Shown here: piece by piece, positions 50,394 through 60,100 of the stretch
How positions within the stretch are numbered: position 1 is the stretch's first letter
Layout of the letters: each line of letters begins with the position of its first letter
DNA from: a virus
Virus record (IMG/VR): IMGVR_UViG_3300009152_000043
Coordinates: 1 to 64,000 of that record
Length of the DNA: 64,000 nt
Strand: one strand, 5' to 3'
Position numbers and translations under genes: made by a program
Notes under the pieces: generated by a model
Databases searched by the model: none
Seen by the model: only the letters and a program-made list of their open reading frames with translations
What the model was told of the DNA's origin: nothing

Positions 50394-51359
50394 TTAATAA
50401 CTTATTATTATCACTATTCCAGGAGCACCATCTCCTCCAATTGCTGCACCATCATTAGCAGATCCAGGACCAGCTCCTCCTCCTCCACTACCATATCCAT
50501 TAGCTTTACCTGCTATTGCTCCACCAGAAACGTAGTTCACTTGACCACCAGATCCAGCACCCCCTACAGATAACCAAGGTTTTAAATTAAAATATCCATC
50601 ACCTCCTGCACCACCAGCACCTGCAGCAGCAGGACCTCCATTAACATCTTTTAAAAATGTAGATAGATCATCTCCTCCTATTATACTTCCACCATATCCA
50701 CCAGCAGCACCAAATTCATAACCATCTCCTCCTCCTCCACCACCAGCACCACCAGTGGCAATACTATTGATTACAAGAGATGACCAAGGAGATGTAAAAG
50801 TTCTACTAGAATTATTTCCAGTGTTACTTCCACCACCACCATCTTGTCCTGCATATGAAGTTACATTACACAGACTAAAATATCTAGGTTTTGTTGTACT
50901 AGTAGCTAAAATAGGTGCTCCTCCAACTCCAGGAGTAGTAGTAACAGCAAAACCAGCACCCCCTCCATTAGCTTGAGCTAAAACATTATTTGCATTAGTA
51001 TTTGGATACACTGATACATAACTTGCTGCTCCTGGTTGTCCTGATGCACTTCCACCATTTTCAAAAGGCCCACCTGTACCAAATGTTCCAGGTTGTATAT
51101 ATAGTGTATCAGGAATTAAGAAAAAAGGAACTAGTAAAGATGTAATACCACCAGCACCACCACCAGCTCCACCTTGAGTATTTACAAATCCAAAAAATTG
51201 GGTTCCAGTTCCTCCACCACCTCCTCCACCAATTATGAGCATGTAAGCCATAGATCTACCTTTTGGTTTAGTCCATGTTTGCCATGTCAATCCACTAGTT
51301 GAATAGAAAGTTTGTCTATCAACATTCATGTCTGATGTTAAGTATTTAAAATCTATCAT
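50394..51359 (-). CDS. Gly-rich adhesin (copy 2 of 3)
   Basis: 321 residues with the same plan: LTWQTWTKPKGRSMAYMLII at the start, Gly runs and variable loops, then ends DGAPGIVIIISY. Two bases separate it from copy 1. Loops differ strongly between copies. Confidence 0.72.
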   Translation of the reverse strand: MIDFKYLTSDMNVDRQTFYSTSGLTWQTWTKPKGRSMAYMLIIGGGGGGGTGTQFFGFVNTQGGAGGGAGGITSLLVPFFLIPDTLYIQPGTFGTGGPFENGGSASGQPGAASYVSVYPNTNANNVLAQANGGGAGFAVTTTPGVGGAPILATSTTKPRYFSLCNVTSYAGQDGGGGSNTGNNSSRTFTSPWSSLVINSIATGGAGGGGGGDGYEFGAAGGYGGSIIGGDDLSTFLKDVNGGPAAAGAGGAGGDGYFNLKPWLSVGGAGSGGQVNYVSGGAIAGKANGYGSGGGGAGPGSANDGAAIGGDGAPGIVIIISY

Positions 51360-52219
51360 TAGAATCCTATTATTATTACAAAACCATTACCACCATTACC
51401 ACCATTGCCTCCAATAATACCACCACCACCTCCTCCGCCACCAGATCCCCAAACACCATTACCACCTTTTCCACCAGTAGTAGTAGAAGAACCTCCACCA
51501 GTTCCACCAATAGCTGAAAAAGGTTTTTTTATAAAAACTCCATCACCTCCATTTGAATCTATAGCTCCACCATTTATTTGTGGATGAACATCACTTGCTA
51601 AAATATTTCCTCCTGCAAAAGCAGTGTTGGCTGTTCCAATACTTCCTCCACCAGTTCCACCATATATACAAGAGGTTGTTGCTGAAAAATTTGTACCAAC
51701 ATCACCTGTATTAATACCACCAGGAGTTCCTGCACTTGCTCCTTGTGCTGATATAGATAGTAAAGTGTTAGTAGGAGAGTTGGGTAATCCTATACCACCT
51801 GCAGCAGTTCCAGTAGATAATCCTATACCACCAGCTCCACCACCTGCAGCATTTAATATAATATTACTTATATTTAAGTTTGGATAATAGTTTACATAAG
51901 TTGTGTTACCCTGATTTAATACACTTGAAGCTCTTCCATTTATAATACCTGCTCCACCAGCTCCCACACTTATATATAATGTATCTGGAAGAAGAAATGA
52001 TGGGGCATACATATTCATGATTTGACCACCAGCACCACCACCTCCCCCACCTCTGTTAGTACTTGCTGCTCCTGAAAAACCATTACCACCCCCACCACCA
52101 GCTCCACAAGCCATGATGAAAAAGTTTTGATATTGATCAGGTTTATCCCAAGTAAACCAACTAGATGAAGTTATATTATATATCCAAAGTCCTTCTTTAT
52201 TTAATATATCAAAAAACAT
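51359..52219 (-). CDS. Gly-rich adhesin (copy 3 of 3)
   Basis: 286 residues: SSSWFTWDKPDQYQNFFIMA at the start, Gly runs, end GGNGGNGFVIIIGF. Overlaps copy 2 by one base. All three carry the same 'TW-x-KP' entry and the same hydrophobic end. Confidence 0.72.
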   Translation of the reverse strand: MFFDILNKEGLWIYNITSSSWFTWDKPDQYQNFFIMACGAGGGGGNGFSGAASTNRGGGGGGAGGQIMNMYAPSFLLPDTLYISVGAGGAGIINGRASSVLNQGNTTYVNYYPNLNISNIILNAAGGGAGGIGLSTGTAAGGIGLPNSPTNTLLSISAQGASAGTPGGINTGDVGTNFSATTSCIYGGTGGGSIGTANTAFAGGNILASDVHPQINGGAIDSNGGDGVFIKKPFSAIGGTGGGSSTTTGGKGGNGVWGSGGGGGGGGIIGGNGGNGGNGFVIIIGF

Positions 52220-52220
52220 A

Positions 52221-52466
52221 TTATATTATTTCTGGTATTATTTCTTCTACAATAACAGCAATAGTTGTAGTGGTAGTTGTAGTAGTAGGTGGTACATCTC
52301 CACAATATTCTAATATTTCTCCATCTATTACATAACTTTCTGTTACTTCAGGTAGTTCTAATGGATTACATTGTAAGTCAACATAACTCACTACTACCAT
52401 ATTGTCAATCACTTGATATGCTTCGCAGTCTAAACCAAGTGTGAATTTTATTTTAATGTATTTCAT
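52221..52466 (-). CDS. Small virion protein with poly-Thr
   Basis: 81 residues. Strand-rich start, then PPTTTTTTTTIAV before a short hydrophobic end. Poly-Thr again suggests O-glycosylation or a flexible linker. One-base overlap with the next gene. Confidence 0.6.
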   Translation of the reverse strand: MKYIKIKFTLGLDCEAYQVIDNMVVVSYVDLQCNPLELPEVTESYVIDGEILEYCGDVPPTTTTTTTTIAVIVEEIIPEII

Positions 52467-52879
52467 TAGTAATCTCCTCCTATAACTGATACATATAACC
52501 CTGCGGCTATTGTTGTACCAATGGTTACATTAAGAACATATCCTGTTGGTAATGCAAAGTTTAATGGAATTTCAAAAGTTGATTGAGCAGAAGTATCAGA
52601 TGCTGTTGTTGATGGAATAGTAATCTCATCAAATAAAATATTATTTGCAGCTGTTTCATTTGTAGAACCATTGTTAATGAACAATCTAGCTACTGTTTGT
52701 ACGTTAGTACCTGCTGGTCTAAATCTTATTCTTTGTACATATGAACCATTTGCACCTGCTGTATAACAACCTAAGACAGTACCTGTACCGTCCATAGCAG
52801 TGTTTGCAGTGGTGATTGCAGTTGTACCCCAGCCAATTTTAGCTGTGAGTGTAAAAATAGGGGCGGTATTCGCTGGCAT
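52466..52879 (-). CDS. Virion protein, beta sandwich
   Basis: 137 residues, low charge, Thr/Ala/Asn-rich strands (TAKIGWGTTAITTANTAMDG; YVQRIRFRPAGTNVQTVARLF). A pattern common in tail proteins of Bacteroidota phages. Exact role unknown. Confidence 0.62.
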   Translation of the reverse strand: MPANTAPIFTLTAKIGWGTTAITTANTAMDGTGTVLGCYTAGANGSYVQRIRFRPAGTNVQTVARLFINNGSTNETAANNILFDEITIPSTTASDTSAQSTFEIPLNFALPTGYVLNVTIGTTIAAGLYVSVIGGDY

Positions 52880-52896
52880 AATTTATAATTTTAATT

Positions 52897-53853
52897 TTAA
52901 TATATTTGTAAAACATTTAAAGCTCTAACTGATCCTGTATAAGTTAATCCAAGAGTGAGACTGACACCATTAGCTCCACTTGTTCCTGAAGTACCAAAAG
53001 ATGCACCACTTGTTCCTGCAGTACCTGTGGATAGTCCACTAGTTCCTGAAGTTCCAACTGTACCTGATGTTCCTGTTGAACCAGATGTACCACTTGTTCC
53101 TGCTGTACCACCACCACCTGCTGTTCCACTAGACCCACTAGTTCCATTAGATATACCAGATGTACCAGTTGTACCTGAACTTCCAGATGTACCAAATGTT
53201 GCTCCAGAAGAGCCAGATGTTCCACTAGATCCAGTTGTTGTTCCTGAAGATCCACTTGATCCACTAGTTCCTGATGAACCATCTGTACCAGTTGTTCCTG
53301 TAGAACCTGATGTACCAGTTGTTCCTGAAGAACCACTAGTTCCACTTGAACCTGATGAACCAATACTTGTACCACTAGAACCATTAAATCCACTTGTTCC
53401 AGCTGTGCCAAAAGATAAACCAGATGTACCAGCTGTTCCTGAAGAACCATCAGTACCTGTTGTTCCAGCAGTTCCTGATGTAGCACCAAACAAAGTTCTT
53501 GTAAATGTAAGAGATGTTACATCAAGTGTAATTGGATTAGATGTTGATATAGTGTATACATATCCTTGACTAACTGTTCCAGAAATAATATAAACTTGTA
53601 ATCCTTGGAACACATCATCGTCTAATGACATATCCACAGATCTACTCCAAGCTCCAGCACTAACAACATATATACCATTAGTTGATGCAGTTCCTTGGTT
53701 TTTTACTAACACTCTTTCTCCTGCAACAACAGCAATATCATCAATGGTTTGTGTACCACTTAGTGTAATTGCTGCTGTTGTAGCAACACGACAAGGAAGG
53801 CTATAACTAACCCCCTTGATTTCTGCATACACTCCTATTCTTGTTATAGCCAT
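52897..53853 (-). CDS. Collagen-like tail fibre
   Basis: 318 residues. The N-terminal 120 (TTAAITLSGTQTIDDIAVVA, GERVLVKNQG, GIYVVSAGAWSRS) is a known phage fibre-anchor domain. From about residue 124 to 300 the sequence is GxxGxx repeats of Gly, Thr and Ser (GTSGSSGTTGTSG). These form trimeric collagen-like rods and carry very many hydroxyls. Confidence 0.82.
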   Translation of the reverse strand: MAITRIGVYAEIKGVSYSLPCRVATTAAITLSGTQTIDDIAVVAGERVLVKNQGTASTNGIYVVSAGAWSRSVDMSLDDDVFQGLQVYIISGTVSQGYVYTISTSNPITLDVTSLTFTRTLFGATSGTAGTTGTDGSSGTAGTSGLSFGTAGTSGFNGSSGTSIGSSGSSGTSGSSGTTGTSGSTGTTGTDGSSGTSGSSGSSGTTTGSSGTSGSSGATFGTSGSSGTTGTSGISNGTSGSSGTAGGGGTAGTSGTSGSTGTSGTVGTSGTSGLSTGTAGTSGASFGTSGTSGANGVSLTLGLTYTGSVRALNVLQIY

Positions 53854-53868
53854 AATTCTTTATTTATA

Positions 53869-56709
53869 TTAATAGAACAATAATTCTCTGTAACACTCAG
53901 TATTAGAGTGTCTGTTTAACCATAAGTATTTCAATCCATCCACTGTTTGAAACACTTCCATTCTATTTCCAATAATAGCGGCACCTGCTAAATATGGATA
54001 TTGTCCTGCACCATATGCTGTAAATGTAGTAGCATCTAAATAGTATAATCTTTGTGTAACATCTTTTGTATAATAAATTCTATCTACACCATCATAAGCA
54101 TACATACTACCTGTTGATAGAGTTTCTATTTGAGGAGTGATAGCAATTTGATCAAATGTATCTGTTGTAAGATCAACCGCATCCCAGTTAACTGTTGCAC
54201 CACCACGAGGAACTATTAGACGTTTACCACGAACACTAATATCTGTTGTACCAAATGTCCAGTTCATAGATATACCTACACCTCTAATTGGTTGTTGAAG
54301 AATAGAATAAACTGTACTAGAAGTAACTGGTGCTGTACCAGCTCCAAATGTAAGAACGTTTGCTGTATTAGATGAAATTAAAAGCTCTTGTGCTGCACCT
54401 GTACCACCCAAGAATTTTAATCTTCTACCAGCAAATATATTCACAGCCCATCCTGTAGAAGTTAATGTTCCTGAACTTACTGACTGAGAATAATTCACTG
54501 TATATGTACCAACTCCACCAAATGTATTAATACCAATTGCTGTAATTGTTGTACCTGCTAATGTAGCACCACCTGTTATTACAGAACCAATGCCTAAATA
54601 TCCAGCTGTTACAACAGTGACAGTTAATGTATTTCCTGTAATAGAAGCTGTACCACTAAAAGAAGAAACGTTTGTATCTTGTAACGTTGTTGTAGAATGT
54701 GTACCTGTAGCAATACCAGAAAACATATTTCCAATAACTTGTTGTCTTCTTCCTATAATATATCTTGTAACACCATTTACAGGAGCTGTACCAACCACTG
54801 TAAATGTTAATGTTGTAGCAGTGTTAGATAAAATCTGTAAACATTGTCCTGTAGTAACACCTGTACTAGCAGTGACAGCTGTTGTATTCATCCAAACTAC
54901 ATAACCAGCCCACTGATTTGTTGACCAGTTTTTAGTAGAATCAGCAAGTGTTTGTGTTGTTAAAGAGTTTACAAATGTTGTTGCAGCTGGTGTACCACCC
55001 ATTGTGTAAGTAAAGGTGGTTAAAGAAGGAACTGTAGCAATAGTAAACGTACCATTGAAGTTAGCATCTGTAGCACCTCTCACTACAACAGATTGACCCA
55101 CTTTAAAATTGTGTGAAATAGCTGTAGTGACAGTGGCTGTTGTTGTAACGTTTGCTAATGTTGTAAGAGCTATTGATTTATTACTTGCATATTGAACTGA
55201 ACCAATTGAGGTTAATCCAGAATCATATAATTTACTATATGTACCTAAGTCATCATTTAAATTTTGTATAAATACACCAGCATTATTACCTAACATCAAA
55301 TAAAGTTTATCAGCATCACCTATAATAGTGTATACAGATGTAGCATCTGTAACTGCTGATATAGCTTTATAGAATGTTAATGTTGTAGATGTATTAGAAA
55401 GAATAGAAGCAACTTGTCCCTTACCTGTACCAGCAGTTATTTTAACAGCATAGTTTTTCCATCTATTCACTGCCCAGCTCTTTGTAGAATCAACTAATGT
55501 TGTTGTTGAACCAGAACCAGAAGCAGTACCTGCATCAAACCCCTCAATAAAATATTGACTAGTAGCTCCAGGAGCTACAGACATAGAAGCAAAGGTTAAT
55601 GTTGTAGCTGTATTAGACGCAATTAAAGATTGTTGTCCTTCTCCTGATCCACTAAATATTCTAACATAATATCCTGCCCATTGGTTAACTGTCCAAGCTT
55701 GACCACTATCTGTCAATGTTGTAGTAGTACCTGTAACAACAGAAGTCATAGATGTACCTACCACTGTAGAAGTTGTTCTTGCCCATATAGTAGGTCCTTC
55801 TCCTGTTCTTTCTAATGTAGAGTCTGTACCAACAAGAGCAATATTAGCTGAGTTAGCAGTTCTAATATACCATATATCTGTTAATACATCATATTGTTGT
55901 AATGAATAGAATGGTGTAGCACCATTTGAAGAAACTAAAAACACACTTCCTCCTTGCACTCTAAATTTTGATGTAGCATCTGGTGTTACTAACCAGTTTG
56001 TATCTACAGTGACATTAGAAGATTCAATTTGATAGATGGAACCAGCAGCAATTGCTGGAGAAAAAATCATTGGATTACAAAAAACTTCTGAACCAGAAGT
56101 TACAGAATCAGCTAATGTTAATGCTGTAGCTGAATTATATAAAATCTTTCTCACTTGACCAGCACCAGCTCCTTGAATGATTCTCACTTGATAACCAACC
56201 CATTGATTAATTGTCCAGTTTTTAAGAGTGTCAGTAATTGAAATACCACCTAAAGCATTTGTAAATGCTGTAAGGTTACCTGAATCCTGAATAATAGGAT
56301 CAGAAACATTTGTAATAGTTCTTCTTTGACCAGCACCTGTACCAGATGTAATATAGATATCATATCCTTTAAACGTCTTGGTAAAGTAAGCAGGAATATT
56401 TGCTGTGCTTGATGTAGCAGAAATAATATTACTTTCAGGAGCTTGTAATTCTGAAAATCTCATTGAACTAAATGTACCCACACCAATTGGAGGAGATGAC
56501 AACTGAGAATAAGAATCTGCCACTGTATCATATCTCCAAAAAGATCCAGCACCTATTAAATAATAGATGTATCTACCTTGAGTGATTGAAAATATAGGAG
56601 TGTCACAAACAGCAGATGATGAAACAGCAGAAGAAACTGCTGGAGCAAACCTTGTCCATTCAAAAACTGGTAAATCTATCTGCTTCCTAAGCGTATTAAT
56701 GATTGCCAT
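53869..56709 (-). CDS. Large repeat-containing fibre or baseplate protein
   Basis: 946 residues, low charge. A module of about 50-90 residues recurs at least seven times: 'N-x2-W-x-G/N-Y/R-x-V-x-I ... GSGEGQQSLIASNTATTLTF' with variants GAGQVRKI, GTGKGQVASI, GTGAGQRRTI and GTGAAQELLI. Between modules lie variable beta insertions. It probably forms a beta-solenoid or bead-like tail fibre. N-terminus: KQIDLPVFEWTRFAPAVS. Confidence 0.7.
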   Translation of the reverse strand: MAIINTLRKQIDLPVFEWTRFAPAVSSAVSSSAVCDTPIFSITQGRYIYYLIGAGSFWRYDTVADSYSQLSSPPIGVGTFSSMRFSELQAPESNIISATSSTANIPAYFTKTFKGYDIYITSGTGAGQRRTITNVSDPIIQDSGNLTAFTNALGGISITDTLKNWTINQWVGYQVRIIQGAGAGQVRKILYNSATALTLADSVTSGSEVFCNPMIFSPAIAAGSIYQIESSNVTVDTNWLVTPDATSKFRVQGGSVFLVSSNGATPFYSLQQYDVLTDIWYIRTANSANIALVGTDSTLERTGEGPTIWARTTSTVVGTSMTSVVTGTTTTLTDSGQAWTVNQWAGYYVRIFSGSGEGQQSLIASNTATTLTFASMSVAPGATSQYFIEGFDAGTASGSGSTTTLVDSTKSWAVNRWKNYAVKITAGTGKGQVASILSNTSTTLTFYKAISAVTDATSVYTIIGDADKLYLMLGNNAGVFIQNLNDDLGTYSKLYDSGLTSIGSVQYASNKSIALTTLANVTTTATVTTAISHNFKVGQSVVVRGATDANFNGTFTIATVPSLTTFTYTMGGTPAATTFVNSLTTQTLADSTKNWSTNQWAGYVVWMNTTAVTASTGVTTGQCLQILSNTATTLTFTVVGTAPVNGVTRYIIGRRQQVIGNMFSGIATGTHSTTTLQDTNVSSFSGTASITGNTLTVTVVTAGYLGIGSVITGGATLAGTTITAIGINTFGGVGTYTVNYSQSVSSGTLTSTGWAVNIFAGRRLKFLGGTGAAQELLISSNTANVLTFGAGTAPVTSSTVYSILQQPIRGVGISMNWTFGTTDISVRGKRLIVPRGGATVNWDAVDLTTDTFDQIAITPQIETLSTGSMYAYDGVDRIYYTKDVTQRLYYLDATTFTAYGAGQYPYLAGAAIIGNRMEVFQTVDGLKYLWLNRHSNTECYRELLFY

Positions 56710-56730
56710 AATATGTTTATTTTAATTTAA

Positions 56731-57123
56731 TTAGTTTAATTTAGCACTAATGCCAGTGTTATAAGCAGTTCTTGCTTGGTTAATATACATCTCTCTATCC
56801 ATACCTGCCATGGTAGATATGTTATTTATGCTACCAATAATGTTTGCTCCAGCATTTAAGTTAGCTGAAACAGTTCCTGCTACAGTGATGTTTCCTGAAG
56901 ATACTGTAACACTTAATCCTGCTCCAAAAGCATCAACTACCACTCTTTGTCTTTGAGCAGAGTCAACAATTGATAAAGATTCAAGTAATTTTAATATTCT
57001 AGCTAATATAACAAGTGTATCATCTTGAGATACTAATGAAGGAGATTGTGTAGATGACAAAACAACTGGTGCACTATTTGCACTAGTTGCTTGACCATTA
57101 GGGTTATTTGGATTATATGCCAT
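56731..57123 (-). CDS. Virion protein, conserved small
   Basis: 130 residues. NPNNPNGQATSANSAPVVLS at the start is a phrase frequent in virion proteins of Bacteroidota phages. A helical middle (ILARILKLLESL) and a strand-rich middle part follow. Between the two big fibre genes. Confidence 0.68.
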   Translation of the reverse strand: MAYNPNNPNGQATSANSAPVVLSSTQSPSLVSQDDTLVILARILKLLESLSIVDSAQRQRVVVDAFGAGLSVTVSSGNITVAGTVSANLNAGANIIGSINNISTMAGMDREMYINQARTAYNTGISAKLN

Positions 57124-57125
57124 AT

Positions 57126-60100
57126 TTAATAAATATTATAATTTGAGTTATTTGATATAAAGTCTAACGCTGTATATGGTGTTAATGATATACTTGTAGA
57201 CCCATCAGCATTCTGTCCAGATGTAAAGGTAACAAAAATATTAACACTAGCCCTATTTTTTATTTTATAAATACAAGAATTTCCTACAGCTGTAGGTAAT
57301 GTAAGTGTACCAGCTCCTGTAAACTCATATACATAAATTACTTCTGGTGCATTACCTGCTGTTATATTACCAGATTGGCCATTGATTTGTTGTATGTTTA
57401 ATACATCTCCCCATACAACATCATAGTTTGTAGCTGAAGCTTTTAATAAAGCCTGTCCTGTAGATCCACCTAAAGGAATACCTGCCATAGTAGATCCACC
57501 AACAGCTCCATATATTTTCAAAGCATCAGATGGTGTAGGAGCAGGTCTGTCTGTAGCAAAGGTTAATGTTGTTCCTGATATAGTGTAGTCATTAGTATAA
57601 ACTAACAATTGACCATTTAAATAAAACTGATGTACAGTTCCTATTATAAGAGCAGATGCTAATGTAAATGTTTTATTTGATCCATTTTGTGTACCAGAAA
57701 TAGCAATTTCTGATATAGCAAATCCACTAGTACCACTAGTTCCAAAGGTAGCTCCTGACGTTCCTGCAGTTCCAAAGGTAGCTCCAGAAGTACCAGCTGT
57801 ACCAAAGGTTGCTCCACTAGTTCCTGCTGAACCATTTGTACCAGAAGTACCAGTAGTTCCACTAGATCCATTTGATCCATTTGTACCAGATGTTCCTGAT
57901 GTCCCACTTGTTCCATTTGTTCCTGAGGTTCCAGAAGTACCATATGTTTGTCCACTAGATCCATCTGTACCAGAAGAACCAGTTAAACCAGATGTACCTG
58001 CAGTTCCACTAGAGCCATTATTACCACCAGCAACAACTATCCAAGAACTAAATGTACCATTACCACTTGTAGTACTTGCTGTAATAACTAATTCACCTGT
58101 GCTAGAATTATATGATACAATTTGTCCAAATATATAATTAGTAGAACTATTTATAACTTGAACAAACTGCCCAGTTGTAAAAGCAAGTCCTGTATTTACA
58201 GTTAATGTTACTAGAGATGCATCAAATGATCTAATGGCGCGAACATAGCTATTGTTGGACTTAGCGTTGACGTATGGACCGCCAGCGATGAAATCCTGGG
58301 CCCACGCGAAGATGTCGCTGGCCTCTGTAGAACTATAATAGGAGTTATTCGCAAAACCACCAATAGCTATTTTATTTAAGTACAATTTATTTAACTCATC
58401 TTTACTTGGTAAATACCAGTCGTCATATCCTCCTTCTACTAAATCACCACATAATCTAGCAGCAATTCCTGCTGTAGCACAACCAGCCATTATATCAATG
58501 GTGTTTTGATTACCTGTTCCTATTGCAGTTCCATCTGCTCCTGATATAGTAGTTCCTTGACATCCCCATTGTGCACCTGTTGAAGTATTTGCAGTTGTTG
58601 CCACTAAACCTTTCTGAGCACTTGAAATATATCCTGGATCTCCAGATTGAAGAATATATGCTATTATACCACCAAGAGCAGCTTGCCCAATTATATATGT
58701 AGCAAGAGGAATTTGAATTGTTGTTGTAGAAGGACTAGTTAATATTGAGGCATTACCACTAGTACCTGCAGTACCAAATGTAGCTCCACTTGTTCCAGCT
58801 GTTCCATTTCCACTAACTCCACTAGTACCAGCTGTAGCATTTAATCCACTTGTTCCACTTGTTCCAGGACTACCAACACCTGAAGTTCCAGCTGTACCAG
58901 GAGAACCAACACCACTAGTACCAGCTGTTCCATTTCCATTTATTCCACTAGAACCACTCGTTCCTGTAGAACCAGAACTTCCACTTGTTCCTGAAGACCC
59001 TGAAGAACCATTTGTACCACTAGATCCACTTGTACCAGAACTAGCACTTGTTCCACTAGAACCATCTGTTCCAGAAGAGCCAGAGCTTCCACTAGTACCA
59101 CTAGTACCTGCGGTTCCTGATGTACCACTAGATCCATTAGTTCCTGTTATACCACTAGAACCATTAGTTCCTGATGTTCCATTAACTCCTGAAGAACCAT
59201 TAGTTCCACTAGACCCACTAGTTCCACTAAAGCCACTAGTACCTGTGGTTCCTGATGAACCACTTGTTCCAGTTGTACCAGATGAACCAGATAAACCACT
59301 AGTACCACTTATTCCAGATGTACCAGTAGTACCACTAGATCCATTGGTTCCAGAAGAACCATTAGTTCCTGATGAACCAGAAGATCCATTAGAACCATTA
59401 GTTCCACTAGACCCACTAGTTCCACTAGAACCAGATATACCAGATGAACCTGATGTACCAGAGGTACCTGAAGTACCTGTAGATCCACTAGTTCCTGAAG
59501 AAGCACTTGTTCCACTAGATCCACTAGATGCACTTGTACCTGAAGATCCACTAGTTCCAGACGTGCCAGATGTACCAGTGGTACCAGTGGAGCCAGATGT
59601 TCCTGATGAGCCATTAGTTCCTGATGTACCATTAGCCCCTGCTGTACCAGAGGTACCTGAAGGTGCATTGAATGTGGTTTGTGCGTAAGAGTAATACGTT
59701 GAACCTTCTGTATAGAAAGTTAATGTTCTACTTACACTATCATTATTTATAACATACACTTCACAATACAACCTATCTGTTGCATTTAATGATTGTGCAG
59801 GTATGAATGTGTCGAGATATATTTGTGCAACAATTGTTCCATCAATTGTTGTTACAACGTTATTTGTAGTTCCTAATAATGTAGAAACACCACCTATTGT
59901 ATATTTATATAAACGTACATCTAAATCCCATGTTGAACTAGCACTAGATAAGAAGTGTAATGTCCAAGCCCAGTTACCTCCATTTAATGAAGTGATGTTT
60001 GGAACACCACTATCTGTTGCAAAGGTTGCAACTGTTCCACTAGCTGAAGCACCTAATGTAATACTAGTTGTTTGCTGTGCAGCACCAGACGGATTAGGAC

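Noticed and set aside
52955-53569. 204-codon plus-strand Pro/Val repeat frame
   Set aside because: It is the antisense of the Gly-Thr-Ser collagen-like repeats; the repeat period keeps this frame free of stops by chance. The same applies to plus-strand frames at 59245-59688 and 60226-60669, and to same-strand shifted frames at 52944-53489 and 60188-60619.
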